A DNA stretch of 35,500 bases from a virus: positions 1-35,500 of the IMG/VR virus record IMGVR_UViG_3300049727_000156; one strand, given 5' to 3'. The notes under the pieces were generated by a model. The model saw nothing but the letters and a program-made list of their open reading frames with translations, ran no database searches and was not told where the DNA came from. Shown here one piece after another: positions 15,137 to 22,276 of this stretch (positions are counted from its first letter, which is position 1; every line of letters starts with the position of its first letter). The position numbers and the translations under genes were made by a program.

Positions 15137-15756
15137 GCGCCCTCCTCGCGAAGTTCTGGGCCTGGGTCGTCGCGCTCGTGCTGGTCTTCGGGATGGGCCT
15201 CGGAGCGGGGTACAGGCTGTTCCGCTCCCGACCCATGCCCCCGGAAAAGCCTGCAGCAGCGATCGTGCAGCCCGATGGCAGCCTCGTGGTGGCGCGGACG
15301 GTAGACCCGTCGGCTAAACCGCCCATGGAAGTTCCGGCGGGATACAGGGTCCTCCACCAGGGCTCTGTGGTCGTCGCCCCGAAGCCGGTAGCCACCCCTA
15401 CCGACCTCAAGCCAGGGGTGGCCGACCCACTGCCCGCCATTCAGTCGCCCACCACGCTGGACTGGGAGCTCGTACAGGGGAAGGCTGGAGACGACCGCTT
15501 CGTGGTCAAGTCTCCGGACGGCACGGTAGTCTCCGCGACCGACGTCGCCGTGGGTTCTGAACGTCCCGCACCGAAGGAGCTGAAATGGGCAGCTGGAGGT
15601 ATCTATGGTTTGAACACGAGTGGCGGAAAGAGCGTCGGCGCTTTCGTCGATCACGACTGGAAGTTCTTAAGGACAGGCGTGGAGGTTACGAAAGAGACCT
15701 ACACTACCGCTAAGACCGAGTGGGCCATAAGAGGCAAGTTCGGCATTCGCTGGTAG
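15133..15756 (+). CDS. Membrane-anchored periplasmic protein, spanin-like candidate
   Basis: The product (207 residues from TTG 15133, which overlaps the preceding TGA) has one N-terminal membrane helix (about 8-26, WAWVVALVLVFGMGLGAGY) followed by RLFRSR and a long Pro/Val-rich region, then a C-terminal beta-rich segment with GGIYGLNTSGGKSVGAFVDH and AIRGKFGIRW. The anchor plus extended region and its place as last gene of the lysis operon suggest a spanin-like role in disrupting the outer membrane, but no coiled coil typical of Rz is evident. ATG 15097 is an alternative start that would overlap the previous gene by 40 bases. A terminator follows. Confidence 0.55.
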   Translation: MSALLAKFWAWVVALVLVFGMGLGAGYRLFRSRPMPPEKPAAAIVQPDGSLVVARTVDPSAKPPMEVPAGYRVLHQGSVVVAPKPVATPTDLKPGVADPLPAIQSPTTLDWELVQGKAGDDRFVVKSPDGTVVSATDVAVGSERPAPKELKWAAGGIYGLNTSGGKSVGAFVDHDWKFLRTGVEVTKETYTTAKTEWAIRGKFGIRW

Positions 15757-15772
15757 TACTTTCCGAATAGAT

Positions 15773-15805
15773 CAAGGGCCTCCGAACTTAGCTCGGAGGC
15801 CCTTG
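15773..15805. terminator. Bidirectional terminator between converging operons
   Basis: A perfect 13-bp stem (CAAGGGCCTCCGA with TCGGAGGCCCTTG) surrounds a 7-base loop. The lysis operon ends 17 bases before it on the plus strand and the replication-arm operon ends 19 bases after it on the minus strand. The flanking T tracts are short (GTGTTTC on the plus strand), so efficiency by the Rho-independent route is inferred from the stem. Confidence 0.8.
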
Positions 15806-15823
15806 GTGTTTCTACTGACTGTT

Positions 15824-16288
15824 TCAGAAGTTACCGGGCGCCACCTGGAAACAGGTCACTCCATTCTCGCGCCACATGGCGACGACCTTGTCACGATCGT
15901 CGAACACGGCTACCAGGCGTGCCCGATCTCGGTCATCCAGCGCATCGAGCCACTGCTTCTTGAGCTCTTCGTCGGGAGTGCAGTCGCCTACCGGGCGCAT
16001 CTTGAGGTCGCGATGAACCTGGATACTGTCGAGTGGGGTGTTGCCATAGAGCCAGGTTTCCGTGTCCTTTCGAACTTCCTCGCTGCGGCCGCTCCAGACA
16101 CGAATGTCCGCACCGCCCAGCCGCAGGTATTCCATCGTGTCAATCACGTCGACGTTGGGCGTGCCGGCCACACAGGCCGCATAGAATGCCGCCCAATCGT
16201 GCTTCCCATCGGAGACGAAATGCTTGCGGTGCTTGCAGCCTGCTAGCGTTCCGTCCAGGTCGAAGATATAGAGCGCGCTGTTGTTCAT
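15824..16288 (-). CDS. HAD phosphatase, polynucleotide kinase 3'-phosphatase-like
   Basis: This 154-residue enzyme resembles the phosphatase half of T4 polynucleotide kinase (PseT), which removes 3'-phosphates from nucleic acid ends. Motif I is IFDLDGTLAG (Asp10 nucleophile, Asp12). Then come IRVWSGRSEEVRKDTETWL, the Ser-containing second motif and helix, and VAVFDDRDKVVAMWRENGVT with the acidic motif IV; the ending CFQVAPGNF is typical of this group. No kinase P-loop domain is attached. AGGAG precedes ATG 16288, and the start overlaps the preceding gene's stop by four bases. A DNA ligase at 31685-32584 could act with it in end repair. Confidence 0.85.
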   Translation of the reverse strand: MNNSALYIFDLDGTLAGCKHRKHFVSDGKHDWAAFYAACVAGTPNVDVIDTMEYLRLGGADIRVWSGRSEEVRKDTETWLYGNTPLDSIQVHRDLKMRPVGDCTPDEELKKQWLDALDDRDRARLVAVFDDRDKVVAMWRENGVTCFQVAPGNF

Positions 16289-16908
16289 CGCAGCCGCTCC
16301 TGGCACAACGCACAAGGGCACCCGAAGGGATGCTCATTGCTCAGCGGAAGCGCCATGATCTCGGTATCGCACTCGTCGGTGGGAGGATTCAGCATGGCGC
16401 ACAGGTGCTTCGCTTGCGAGATGGCGTCGTCGAGTGCGTTGTGATGCGTCCCGGCCCGCTCCATCTTGACGTGCGGGAACATGGCCTTGACCGTGCGGTA
16501 GCAGCGGTCATTCCAGAACTTCCAGGGTTGCGGCATGTGCAGGCGCGCATACGCAGTGCTTAGAATCACGTTGTCGAACGACGCGCCGTTGCCCCAGATC
16601 CGGGCCTTGTCGGTGCCGCCCGCGAAGGCTTGGATGTAGTCGTCGAAGTCCAGGAGCACATCCTCGATGGGAAGCGTATCGGCATCGGTCAGCGCCTTGC
16701 GCGCCTCGTCCGACTGCCCGAGCCACCACAGGATGGTGGCAGCGCCGGCGACACCACCCTCGCCCATGCTGGAGGCGAGGTCCACCACGTGGTAGAACGT
16801 CTCGCCCAGTTCTCCGGTCTCTGGAGCGAAGACGACTGCGCCCACCGCGATGATGGCGGCAGACGGGCCAGTTCCAAGAGTTTGCAAATCGATCATGACA
16901 TCTTTCAT
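16285..16908 (-). CDS. 3'-5' exonuclease, DexA / Rv2179c-like, with altered ExoI motif
   Basis: This 207-residue protein is a DEDDh-type nuclease of the DexA/Rv2179c-like group. It opens with VMIDLQTLGTGPSAAIIAVG, followed by FDNVILSTAYAR within the GNGASFDN ExoII block and HHNALDDAISQAKH as ExoIII (His and Asp present). The family ExoI motif is Asp-x-Glu; here codon CAA gives Asp-Leu-Gln, so one metal-binding acid is replaced. The C-terminal 30 residues hold a Cys/His segment (HPFGCPCALC) that could bind a metal. AAGGAG precedes ATG 16908. The role may be degradation of host or phage nucleic acid, or binding without cleavage. Confidence 0.8.
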   Translation of the reverse strand: MKDVMIDLQTLGTGPSAAIIAVGAVVFAPETGELGETFYHVVDLASSMGEGGVAGAATILWWLGQSDEARKALTDADTLPIEDVLLDFDDYIQAFAGGTDKARIWGNGASFDNVILSTAYARLHMPQPWKFWNDRCYRTVKAMFPHVKMERAGTHHNALDDAISQAKHLCAMLNPPTDECDTEIMALPLSNEHPFGCPCALCQERLR

Positions 16909-16921
16909 CGTTGCTCCTTGT

Positions 16922-17134
16922 CTACGGTTCTTTGGCGTAAGTGATTGCGGCTTCAGCAGCCACGCTGACGGAAAACACGAATGCGAAACAGGCGACCCAA
17001 GGCTTGTGTTCCTGAAATAAGACAAGGGCGCAATGCAGGATATAGGCTGCGGTGCTGAGTTTCCCAAGCCAGGCTAGTCCCCTGCAAAGAGAGCGGCCCA
17101 GGGAAGAATCGACGAACCTCCAGAACCTATTCAT
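16922..17134 (-). CDS. Small two-helix membrane protein, hypothetical
   Basis: From ATG 17134 the product has 70 residues with a basic N-terminus and two hydrophobic stretches (about 25-40, STAAYILHCALVLF, and 46-64, WVACFAFVFSVSVAAEAAI). It overlaps the preceding gene's end by eight bases. No clear ribosome site is seen; a TTG at 17182 would lengthen it by 16 residues. I do not recognise it. Small early membrane proteins of phages often act on host functions, but nothing here shows that. Confidence 0.45.
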   Translation of the reverse strand: MNRFWRFVDSSLGRSLCRGLAWLGKLSTAAYILHCALVLFQEHKPWVACFAFVFSVSVAAEAAITYAKEP

Positions 17135-17375
17135 AGTGAAACCGCACGCCACCAGGGGAGACTTCGTGTTGTTGCTGCACAAGATGTCGTCCGCAATGGG
17201 CGCACGTCACCTCCACCAAGCCGTCGGCGCCGACAACGCGAGACCATGGAGACGGCCACGAATTACCTGACGGCCATCGGTGCCCGCTGACAAGGCAGTT
17301 AAGCAACTCAGGAAGGCTACCCCTATTGGCGATGACAATCATCGGATCGGGAATGTTGATGCCGTGAATCTTCAT
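17127..17375 (-). CDS. Small hypothetical protein with CxxC motif
   Basis: This 82-residue product from ATG 17375 (GTG 17387 is possible) contains VTCAHCGRHLVQQQHE, a CxxC with nearby His residues that may bind zinc, and a central region with several Trp and Ser. It lies between the 537-residue unknown gene and a small membrane gene, overlapping the latter slightly. I do not recognise a family. It reads as a real gene from its spacing and its intact frame. Confidence 0.5.
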   Translation of the reverse strand: MKIHGINIPDPMIVIANRGSLPELLNCLVSGHRWPSGNSWPSPWSRVVGADGLVEVTCAHCGRHLVQQQHEVSPGGVRFHYE

Positions 17376-17377
17376 AG

Positions 17378-18991
17378 CTAGTCCCACCTGTCAAGATCGT
17401 AGACCTGCCAGGCACCACCAGAAAGAACACGGAAGCGGGCGTGACGTCCGAAGTTCTCACCCTTCGACAGTCGGATGCCAGCGACAGAGAACTCCGTGTC
17501 CTGAATCTTCCCGTCGCGGCTGAAGGCCTCGATCACGGAACGAACACCGTGGAGCTCCGAACGCAGGATGGACGGGAAGAGACCCAGCCCTGCGGACATG
17601 TAGTCCTTGTCGCGGCAGCCGCGCAGGGCGAAGATCACGGCCTCGCCGGTGTGGCCGAAGTTCCCAGCCCACGTGTTCGGCTGAAGCGTGACAGCTTCCA
17701 CAACCGTCCAGGCGTTGACAGTGAGCCCAAACTGCGTCGGACGCGAGCCGTTGTCGTAGACGTACCAGCTCACTGGGTTGCGGTGGGCCATCGCGTCCCA
17801 ATAAACGATGGGCGGAGCGCTGGGGTCCACAGCCGTGACCAGCTGGCAGAAGCCTGCGTTCGTGGGAGGAACATGGAACTCGATCTTCTCCGCCAGCGGG
17901 AGAACCTTGCGTTGGAACTTTTCCCAGGTCATGGTGATCACGGGCGTGTCGACGACCGGAGCACTGGAGGACGCACCCTTGGTCTTGAGGTGCCCAAAGA
18001 GGCCGGTACCGGCGGGCTGTTCTTCGGTGCTCTTCCACAGGCACTCCAGGTCTTCCATGGTGGCCAGTCGACGCTTGAGCGCCGGAGCCAGCCCCATCTG
18101 TTCGAAGAGCTTCTCGGCCTGCTGAACCGTCCCGACGCTGGGAGGCGCTTGTGGCCGCTGGTAGCGAAGCGGATGCATCTTGGCGTCGAATCGGCGCTTG
18201 ACGTCGTCGAACGGAAGACCTTCCTGCAGATCTTCGAGCAGGGTTCCCAGCATGCCGGCGCGCGGGTGACAGAACCCTGCGGGAGCCAGTGTGATGGCGC
18301 GCCACAGAAGGTTGGTCTTGTAGATGCTACGACCACGGTGGGTCTGCGCCTGTGCCTGGACCTGTGCCTGTGCGAGCAACCACTTTGCGCCACCAAGAAG
18401 GGCCTCGGCACGGTAGAGCTGGTCGGCGTCCAGGAGACGGACGGCCTGTTCCAGGTTCGGGATGCTGAATTCGTTGAGCGCCCGGAGCACGTTCTTGTGG
18501 TCCTCGAGCTTCTCGGCCATGTGATGACCCACCGTCTTGGTGATCTCCAGATGCGGCCGAACCTGGGTGACGAAGAAGTGGCGCCACCCGCCAGCTTGCG
18601 GAGTACCAAGGATCGCCTCCTTCGCGTAGAAGACGCCCGTGACGCGGGCCTCGGTGACGGCGCGTATCACTTCCCGCACGGCGCGAAGGTACTCGGGCGG
18701 CGCGTCGGGCGAGCTGAAGATCGCGGAGTGGGTGACTCCGTTGTCATCGATGACCACCAGGCCCGCGTACCGCTCGAAGAACTGGCGACAGGCGTGGCAG
18801 TTATGATACTGCCGCTCCTCGCCGTCGAAGCCCGAGAGGTAGGCGTCGAAGAGGTCAGCGGCATCGGTGGTGAACAGCTGCCCACCGCCTAGCGCAAGCC
18901 GGTCCATGAACCAGACCTGTATCCGCTGAAGGAAATTGTCGTAGTCAGGTTCGTCCTTGGGCGAGCTGCCCGGAACCGGCTTGCTTTGCAT
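17378..18991 (-). CDS. Large conserved phage protein of unknown function
   Basis: This 537-residue protein starts at ATG 18991 behind GGGAGGTCTT. I recall similar unnamed proteins in other phages, but no function. Visible parts are an N-terminal domain with RQYHNCHACRQFFERYAGL (a His/Cys cluster) and VVIDDNGVTHSAIF; a helical middle with a Gln/Ala-rich run (LLAQAQVQAQAQT); and a C-terminal domain with ITMTWEKFQRKVLPLAEKIE, WAGNFGHTGEAVIFALRGCR, RSVIEAFSRDG and a final VYDLDRWD. The C-terminal pattern is the most family-like. It lies among nucleic-acid genes. The Cys/His cluster could bind metal. Confidence 0.75.
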   Translation of the reverse strand: MQSKPVPGSSPKDEPDYDNFLQRIQVWFMDRLALGGGQLFTTDAADLFDAYLSGFDGEERQYHNCHACRQFFERYAGLVVIDDNGVTHSAIFSSPDAPPEYLRAVREVIRAVTEARVTGVFYAKEAILGTPQAGGWRHFFVTQVRPHLEITKTVGHHMAEKLEDHKNVLRALNEFSIPNLEQAVRLLDADQLYRAEALLGGAKWLLAQAQVQAQAQTHRGRSIYKTNLLWRAITLAPAGFCHPRAGMLGTLLEDLQEGLPFDDVKRRFDAKMHPLRYQRPQAPPSVGTVQQAEKLFEQMGLAPALKRRLATMEDLECLWKSTEEQPAGTGLFGHLKTKGASSSAPVVDTPVITMTWEKFQRKVLPLAEKIEFHVPPTNAGFCQLVTAVDPSAPPIVYWDAMAHRNPVSWYVYDNGSRPTQFGLTVNAWTVVEAVTLQPNTWAGNFGHTGEAVIFALRGCRDKDYMSAGLGLFPSILRSELHGVRSVIEAFSRDGKIQDTEFSVAGIRLSKGENFGRHARFRVLSGGAWQVYDLDRWD

Positions 18992-19057
18992 AAGACCTCC
19001 CAATGGGTGAGTGTTACGGTTGAACTTTAGTTTACTTGTTTGCACTGCACGAGAAAA

Positions 19058-19306
19058 CTATATTTTCTCAGAGACAATATTGAACAGCATAATTCGCTGC
19101 TCGTCGAAGACTTCTTGTCCGTTCTCGCGACACACCCAGTAGCACTGGCCGCAGTCGCTGAACCGTTCAAAAGTGCTAATTCTTCTCCGCCAGAGTAAGC
19201 CTTCTTCGACCGTTACGATAACGTCCGGAAGCAACTTCCCCACTACCATCGCTGCGACCTCCGTGGCTCGAGCGTGCTGGCAGAAATTGACGTAGAGTAT
19301 TTTCAT
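19058..19306 (-). CDS. Small hypothetical protein
   Basis: This 82-residue product starts at ATG 19306 behind AAAAGGAGTAACC, a strong ribosome site. It mixes beta-like and charged segments, opening with MKILYVNFCQHARATEVAAM, and holds a FSDCGQCYWVCREN stretch whose three Cys could bind a metal. It lies two bases downstream of the DUF3310 gene and is probably translated with it. I do not recognise it. Confidence 0.6.
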   Translation of the reverse strand: MKILYVNFCQHARATEVAAMVVGKLLPDVIVTVEEGLLWRRRISTFERFSDCGQCYWVCRENGQEVFDEQRIMLFNIVSEKI

Positions 19307-19308
19307 GG

Positions 19309-20292
19309 TTACTCCTTTTCGCCTCGAACTCGGTTAAGTTCGGTGGCGAGGCGGGTCACCTCGGCTTCCAGGCGTTCGGCCTCGGCGTTCTTGGGCGGTT
19401 GCTTCTCCCGTGCTTCCATCGCGGCGCGCAGCATGTCGTGTTCTCCCACGAGATCACGCTGAGTTTTCAGCAGCAGACGGATGGTGTCGCGCTCGCTGTT
19501 GAGCAGACCACCCAGCTTTGCGCTCTCACCCGACAGCTTCTGAAGCTGCTTGTTGAGCGAGTGGTTCATATTTCCCAGTGCAGCAGCCTTTTCGGTGAAG
19601 TAGCGGTCCGAGCGCATGAGAAGCTCAGCGAACTCAGCCAGCGAGGCTCCGTCGTCAGGGCGGAGCCCGAAGGCCTCGCGGATACGACTGAGGACCATCT
19701 TGGCTTCATGGCACTCAGCGGCAGCGATACCAAAGTTCTTGTCGGCGACGTCAGCTTTCATGTTGGCGACGGCAAGACGCTCGCTGATCTTGATTGCTTC
19801 GGCAGCTTCCGAACGAACTTTCTGTACTCCAGGAATGTCTTCGATGTTTATTGCGACCTTCAGTGCGCCGGCACCCAGCTTCTTCGGTGCTGGGCACTCC
19901 TTGTGCAGATCAGCATCTTCGGTGAGTTCCTTGAGCGCGGTCTGCGCATTCAGGAGTGTTCGTACGTCCGACCAGGTGGCGATGCACGTGATGATGGTGC
20001 TTTCGTAGGTCCCCAGCTTGTTCACTGCATTGAACAGACGGGCGTCCTCGAACGCCAGCGCGTTGAGACCGAGCGGTGCCACCCGGCGCGCACCGAACTC
20101 CTCGATGAGCTTGGTGAGGTAGTGGGAAGCCTTCTGCAGGTCCTGCAAGCCGTTCTTCTTCCGCCACCGGCTGACGTACTTGGCGATGCAGCCTTCCAGA
20201 TACCGGCCCTGCAGGGTGCGCTGAACGAAGTCCCAGTGCTGATACCCGGACTGGTAGTGATCACCGCCGATTTGTGTGTTGTTGGCGCTCAT
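19309..20292 (-). CDS. DUF3310 domain protein with long coiled-coil extension
   Basis: The first 65 of 327 residues match the DUF3310 pattern common in phages: IGGDHYQSGYQHWDFVQ, LEGCIAKYVSRWRKKNGLQD and LQKASHYLTKLIEEFG. DUF3310 proteins are usually short; here about 260 residues follow, mostly helical and charged, ending in a coiled coil (AEAERLEAEVTRLATELNRV). Its biochemical role is not known. ATG 20292 was chosen because GGGAGGAGG precedes it, and it overlaps the HD nucleotidase stop by four bases, so it belongs to the nucleotide metabolism operon. Confidence 0.8.
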   Translation of the reverse strand: MSANNTQIGGDHYQSGYQHWDFVQRTLQGRYLEGCIAKYVSRWRKKNGLQDLQKASHYLTKLIEEFGARRVAPLGLNALAFEDARLFNAVNKLGTYESTIITCIATWSDVRTLLNAQTALKELTEDADLHKECPAPKKLGAGALKVAINIEDIPGVQKVRSEAAEAIKISERLAVANMKADVADKNFGIAAAECHEAKMVLSRIREAFGLRPDDGASLAEFAELLMRSDRYFTEKAAALGNMNHSLNKQLQKLSGESAKLGGLLNSERDTIRLLLKTQRDLVGEHDMLRAAMEAREKQPPKNAEAERLEAEVTRLATELNRVRGEKE

Positions 20293-20789
20293 TTGGATGC
20301 CTCCTCCCAAAGGGACTTCAGTTCTTCGTAGACGGCCAGCTCGTCCTTGTTGGGGTTGAGCTCAGCAACGTAGTCGCGGAAATTGACGTAGACGTATTCG
20401 ATGCCGGCGTTGCCGAGACGACGCTCGATGATGCAGCGCAGCATACCGGACATGCGGTCCGCCATCACCAGGATGCGCTGCTCGGATTCGTTCAGAAGGA
20501 ACTTGAAGCCATGCTCCTTCAGAAGCTTCGCTTCCATCTCCTCCACAGCGTCGCCCATCGCGCAGGCCCGCTTGGTGGGGGAGGGAATGTCACCGGTCTT
20601 GTACTCGGCCAGGTCATGGGAAAGCGCCGCGAGAAGCAGCGAAGCGCCGGGGAACGCGATCAGCTGGCAAAACATGGCGACGTAGAAGCTGTGTTCGGCG
20701 ATGGTTTCCTGCGTCAGCGTCTGAACGGTGTGGTACCGTTTGGTTGCTCCCCCACGAATGAGGAAGTTGAGCCGCTCTTGTATATTCAT
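20289..20789 (-). CDS. HD-domain nucleotidase, YfbR-like
   Basis: This 166-residue enzyme has the HD hydrolase residues His33 (in AEHSFYVAMFC), His58-Asp59 (in AALSHDLAEYKTGDIPSP) and Asp111 (in VMADRMSGML). The N-terminal RYHTVQTLTQETIAEHS and the SPTKR segment match the YfbR 5'-deoxynucleotidase family, which removes phosphate from dNMPs; related phage enzymes act on dNTPs. Its ATG overlaps the TS stop by four bases (ATGA), so it is coupled to it. It could adjust the nucleotide pool for base modification, for example by removing a normal nucleotide. That role is inferred. Confidence 0.85.
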   Translation of the reverse strand: MNIQERLNFLIRGGATKRYHTVQTLTQETIAEHSFYVAMFCQLIAFPGASLLLAALSHDLAEYKTGDIPSPTKRACAMGDAVEEMEAKLLKEHGFKFLLNESEQRILVMADRMSGMLRCIIERRLGNAGIEYVYVNFRDYVAELNPNKDELAVYEELKSLWEEASK

Positions 20790-21772
20790 TTCTCTCTCCT
20801 GAGAATCCAGTCAACGCAAGCGATGCGCCAGTCCGGCGCAACAATGCTCTCCGCGATGGAAAGTCCGTTGCTCTGCTTCTGCTTGCGGGCGACCCAGGCA
20901 GTATACATCGGAATAGCGGTACCAATAAAAAATTCCTCCGTGCACTGTCTGAGGTTGCCGTTGAGGAAGTTCAGCAGGTCTGCATTCCAGCGGTCGAAGC
21001 GGGCCGCGTTGGTGAAGTTGCCGTGCGGTTCCTCGAAGATGCCGTCACGATCGAAGAAGTATTCGTCGTTGGCTAGGGCGTCGTTGGCCAGTTCCTGGAA
21101 CTTCGTCACCGGATAGACATCGGTATAGGCGTGGTAGTTGTTGCTTACCTGTCGATAGACGCCCATGGGGCAGTCCAGCGCGGATGCGATGTATTCCTGC
21201 ATCATCGACATGTGAACGACGTTCGCGCCATAGGCTCCCCAGATGATGTCGTTGCTCCGGTTGCACACGGTCATGTTCAATTTCCCATGCCGGCGATCGA
21301 AGTAGACGTTCGTATTGCAGGGAATGTCCCGGCTGCTGCTGCCCAGATCCGCGTAGGGATCCCACATCCCCAGCACGCAGCGCCGACTCTCCGGACTACG
21401 ACGAAGCTCTCCGATGATGTCCGCCAGCTGATCGCGGTCGAAGTAGCTCCGCCAACGGTACCCGTAGGCTGCGTTGAAGAGCACACCGTCATCGCTGTAG
21501 TCGACGAACCGCTTGTTGAACTGCGCTGGGAAGGCGACGTCTCTCCGACCTCCCAGCATCCACAGCGCTTCCATGAGATGGAACACTGGATTTGCATCGC
21601 GGAGAGGTGAGAAAAGAACGCGCTCCCACGGGCGCTCGTAGACAGTGGTGACGGCGGATGGGGCGACCAGCACCTTTCCGTTGCGGGAGGCCTCCACCTC
21701 GCCAAAATGCAGCAGGTATTCAAGACCCTGCGCAAATGCGCCATTTACATTGCGAGCTGAAATTACGTGCAT
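20786..21772 (-). CDS. Thymidylate synthase homologue, possible dUMP hydroxymethylase
   Basis: This 328-residue protein is in the thymidylate synthase fold family. The catalytic Cys is Cys152 in DIPCNTNVYFD; the following residue is Asn where TS usually has His. CNRSNDIIWGAYGANVVHMS contains the RS-x-D substrate motif and Asn184, which favours uracil over cytosine, and SNNYHAYTDVYP matches the later substrate motif. Phage homologues include true TS and dUMP hydroxymethylases that make 5-hydroxymethyl-dUMP. The hypermodification gene two genes upstream supports the second. AGGAGAG precedes the ATG. The start overlaps the HNH gene by ten bases. Confidence 0.85.
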   Translation of the reverse strand: MHVISARNVNGAFAQGLEYLLHFGEVEASRNGKVLVAPSAVTTVYERPWERVLFSPLRDANPVFHLMEALWMLGGRRDVAFPAQFNKRFVDYSDDGVLFNAAYGYRWRSYFDRDQLADIIGELRRSPESRRCVLGMWDPYADLGSSSRDIPCNTNVYFDRRHGKLNMTVCNRSNDIIWGAYGANVVHMSMMQEYIASALDCPMGVYRQVSNNYHAYTDVYPVTKFQELANDALANDEYFFDRDGIFEEPHGNFTNAARFDRWNADLLNFLNGNLRQCTEEFFIGTAIPMYTAWVARKQKQSNGLSIAESIVAPDWRIACVDWILRREK

Positions 21773-22260
21773 TGTGCTCTCCTCTTTGCTGCGCGTTTAA
21801 GTGCGGCCTGACGGCAGCGTTCACAGGTCTCCGGACTTCTCTTCTTTCCTCGTACTGCGTTACCTATTTTCGCGCGGTGCTCGGCGATAAGTTTCTTACG
21901 CTTTCCAGATTCTGACATCTTTGCGCGTGTTTCTGCGCTCAACTTCTTACCAAGTTTCGCGGTAGACATCTTAGCGCGAGTTTCGTCGCTTATGCTGCCA
22001 GCCGCTGCGGATATTCGTGCGCGCATAGATGCGGTAACCTCGTGTCCTGTTTTATGTAGTGTTGTGTGCGCACCAGCAGTCATTACCCGCAAATTTCCTA
22101 CTTTGTTATTGAGCTTATTACCATCTTTATGGTGGAGGATGTGGCCCGGCGGTACGCGAAGTTTCCGGTATTTCCACCAGACGTAGTAATGCTCACTTAT
22201 CCACCGAGTTCCAAATTCTTCATGCGCGACAACCTTTCGCTGCAAATACCCTCCACGCAT
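21763..22260 (-). CDS. HNH homing endonuclease with NUMOD3 repeats
   Basis: This 165-residue protein has an HNH domain (GHILHHKDGNKLNNKVGNLR, then AHTTLH) followed by repeated basic segments (SDETRAKMSTAKLGKKLSAE, TRAKMSESGK) typical of NUMOD3 DNA-binding motifs, and a Cys pair near the C-terminus (CERCRQ). I chose ATG 22260, with GGAG eight bases upstream; ATG 22266 is nearly equal, and the open frame extends to 22371 inside the neighbouring gene. Base composition is clearly poorer in GC than its neighbours: lines 21901-21960 and 22081-22140 have 28 and 23 G+C of 60. It is a likely mobile intruder in the modification operon, with its end overlapping the TS start. Confidence 0.85.
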   Translation of the reverse strand: MRGGYLQRKVVAHEEFGTRWISEHYYVWWKYRKLRVPPGHILHHKDGNKLNNKVGNLRVMTAGAHTTLHKTGHEVTASMRARISAAAGSISDETRAKMSTAKLGKKLSAETRAKMSESGKRKKLIAEHRAKIGNAVRGKKRSPETCERCRQAALKRAAKRRAQCT

Positions 22261-22276
22261 TCGCATTTCTCCGTCT

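Noticed and set aside
17441-18892. 483-codon open frame on the plus strand opposite the 537-residue gene
   Set aside because: It is fully antisense to a gene with a strong ribosome site and family-like motifs; the translation shows low-complexity His/Val/Glu-rich sequence typical of GC-rich shadows.
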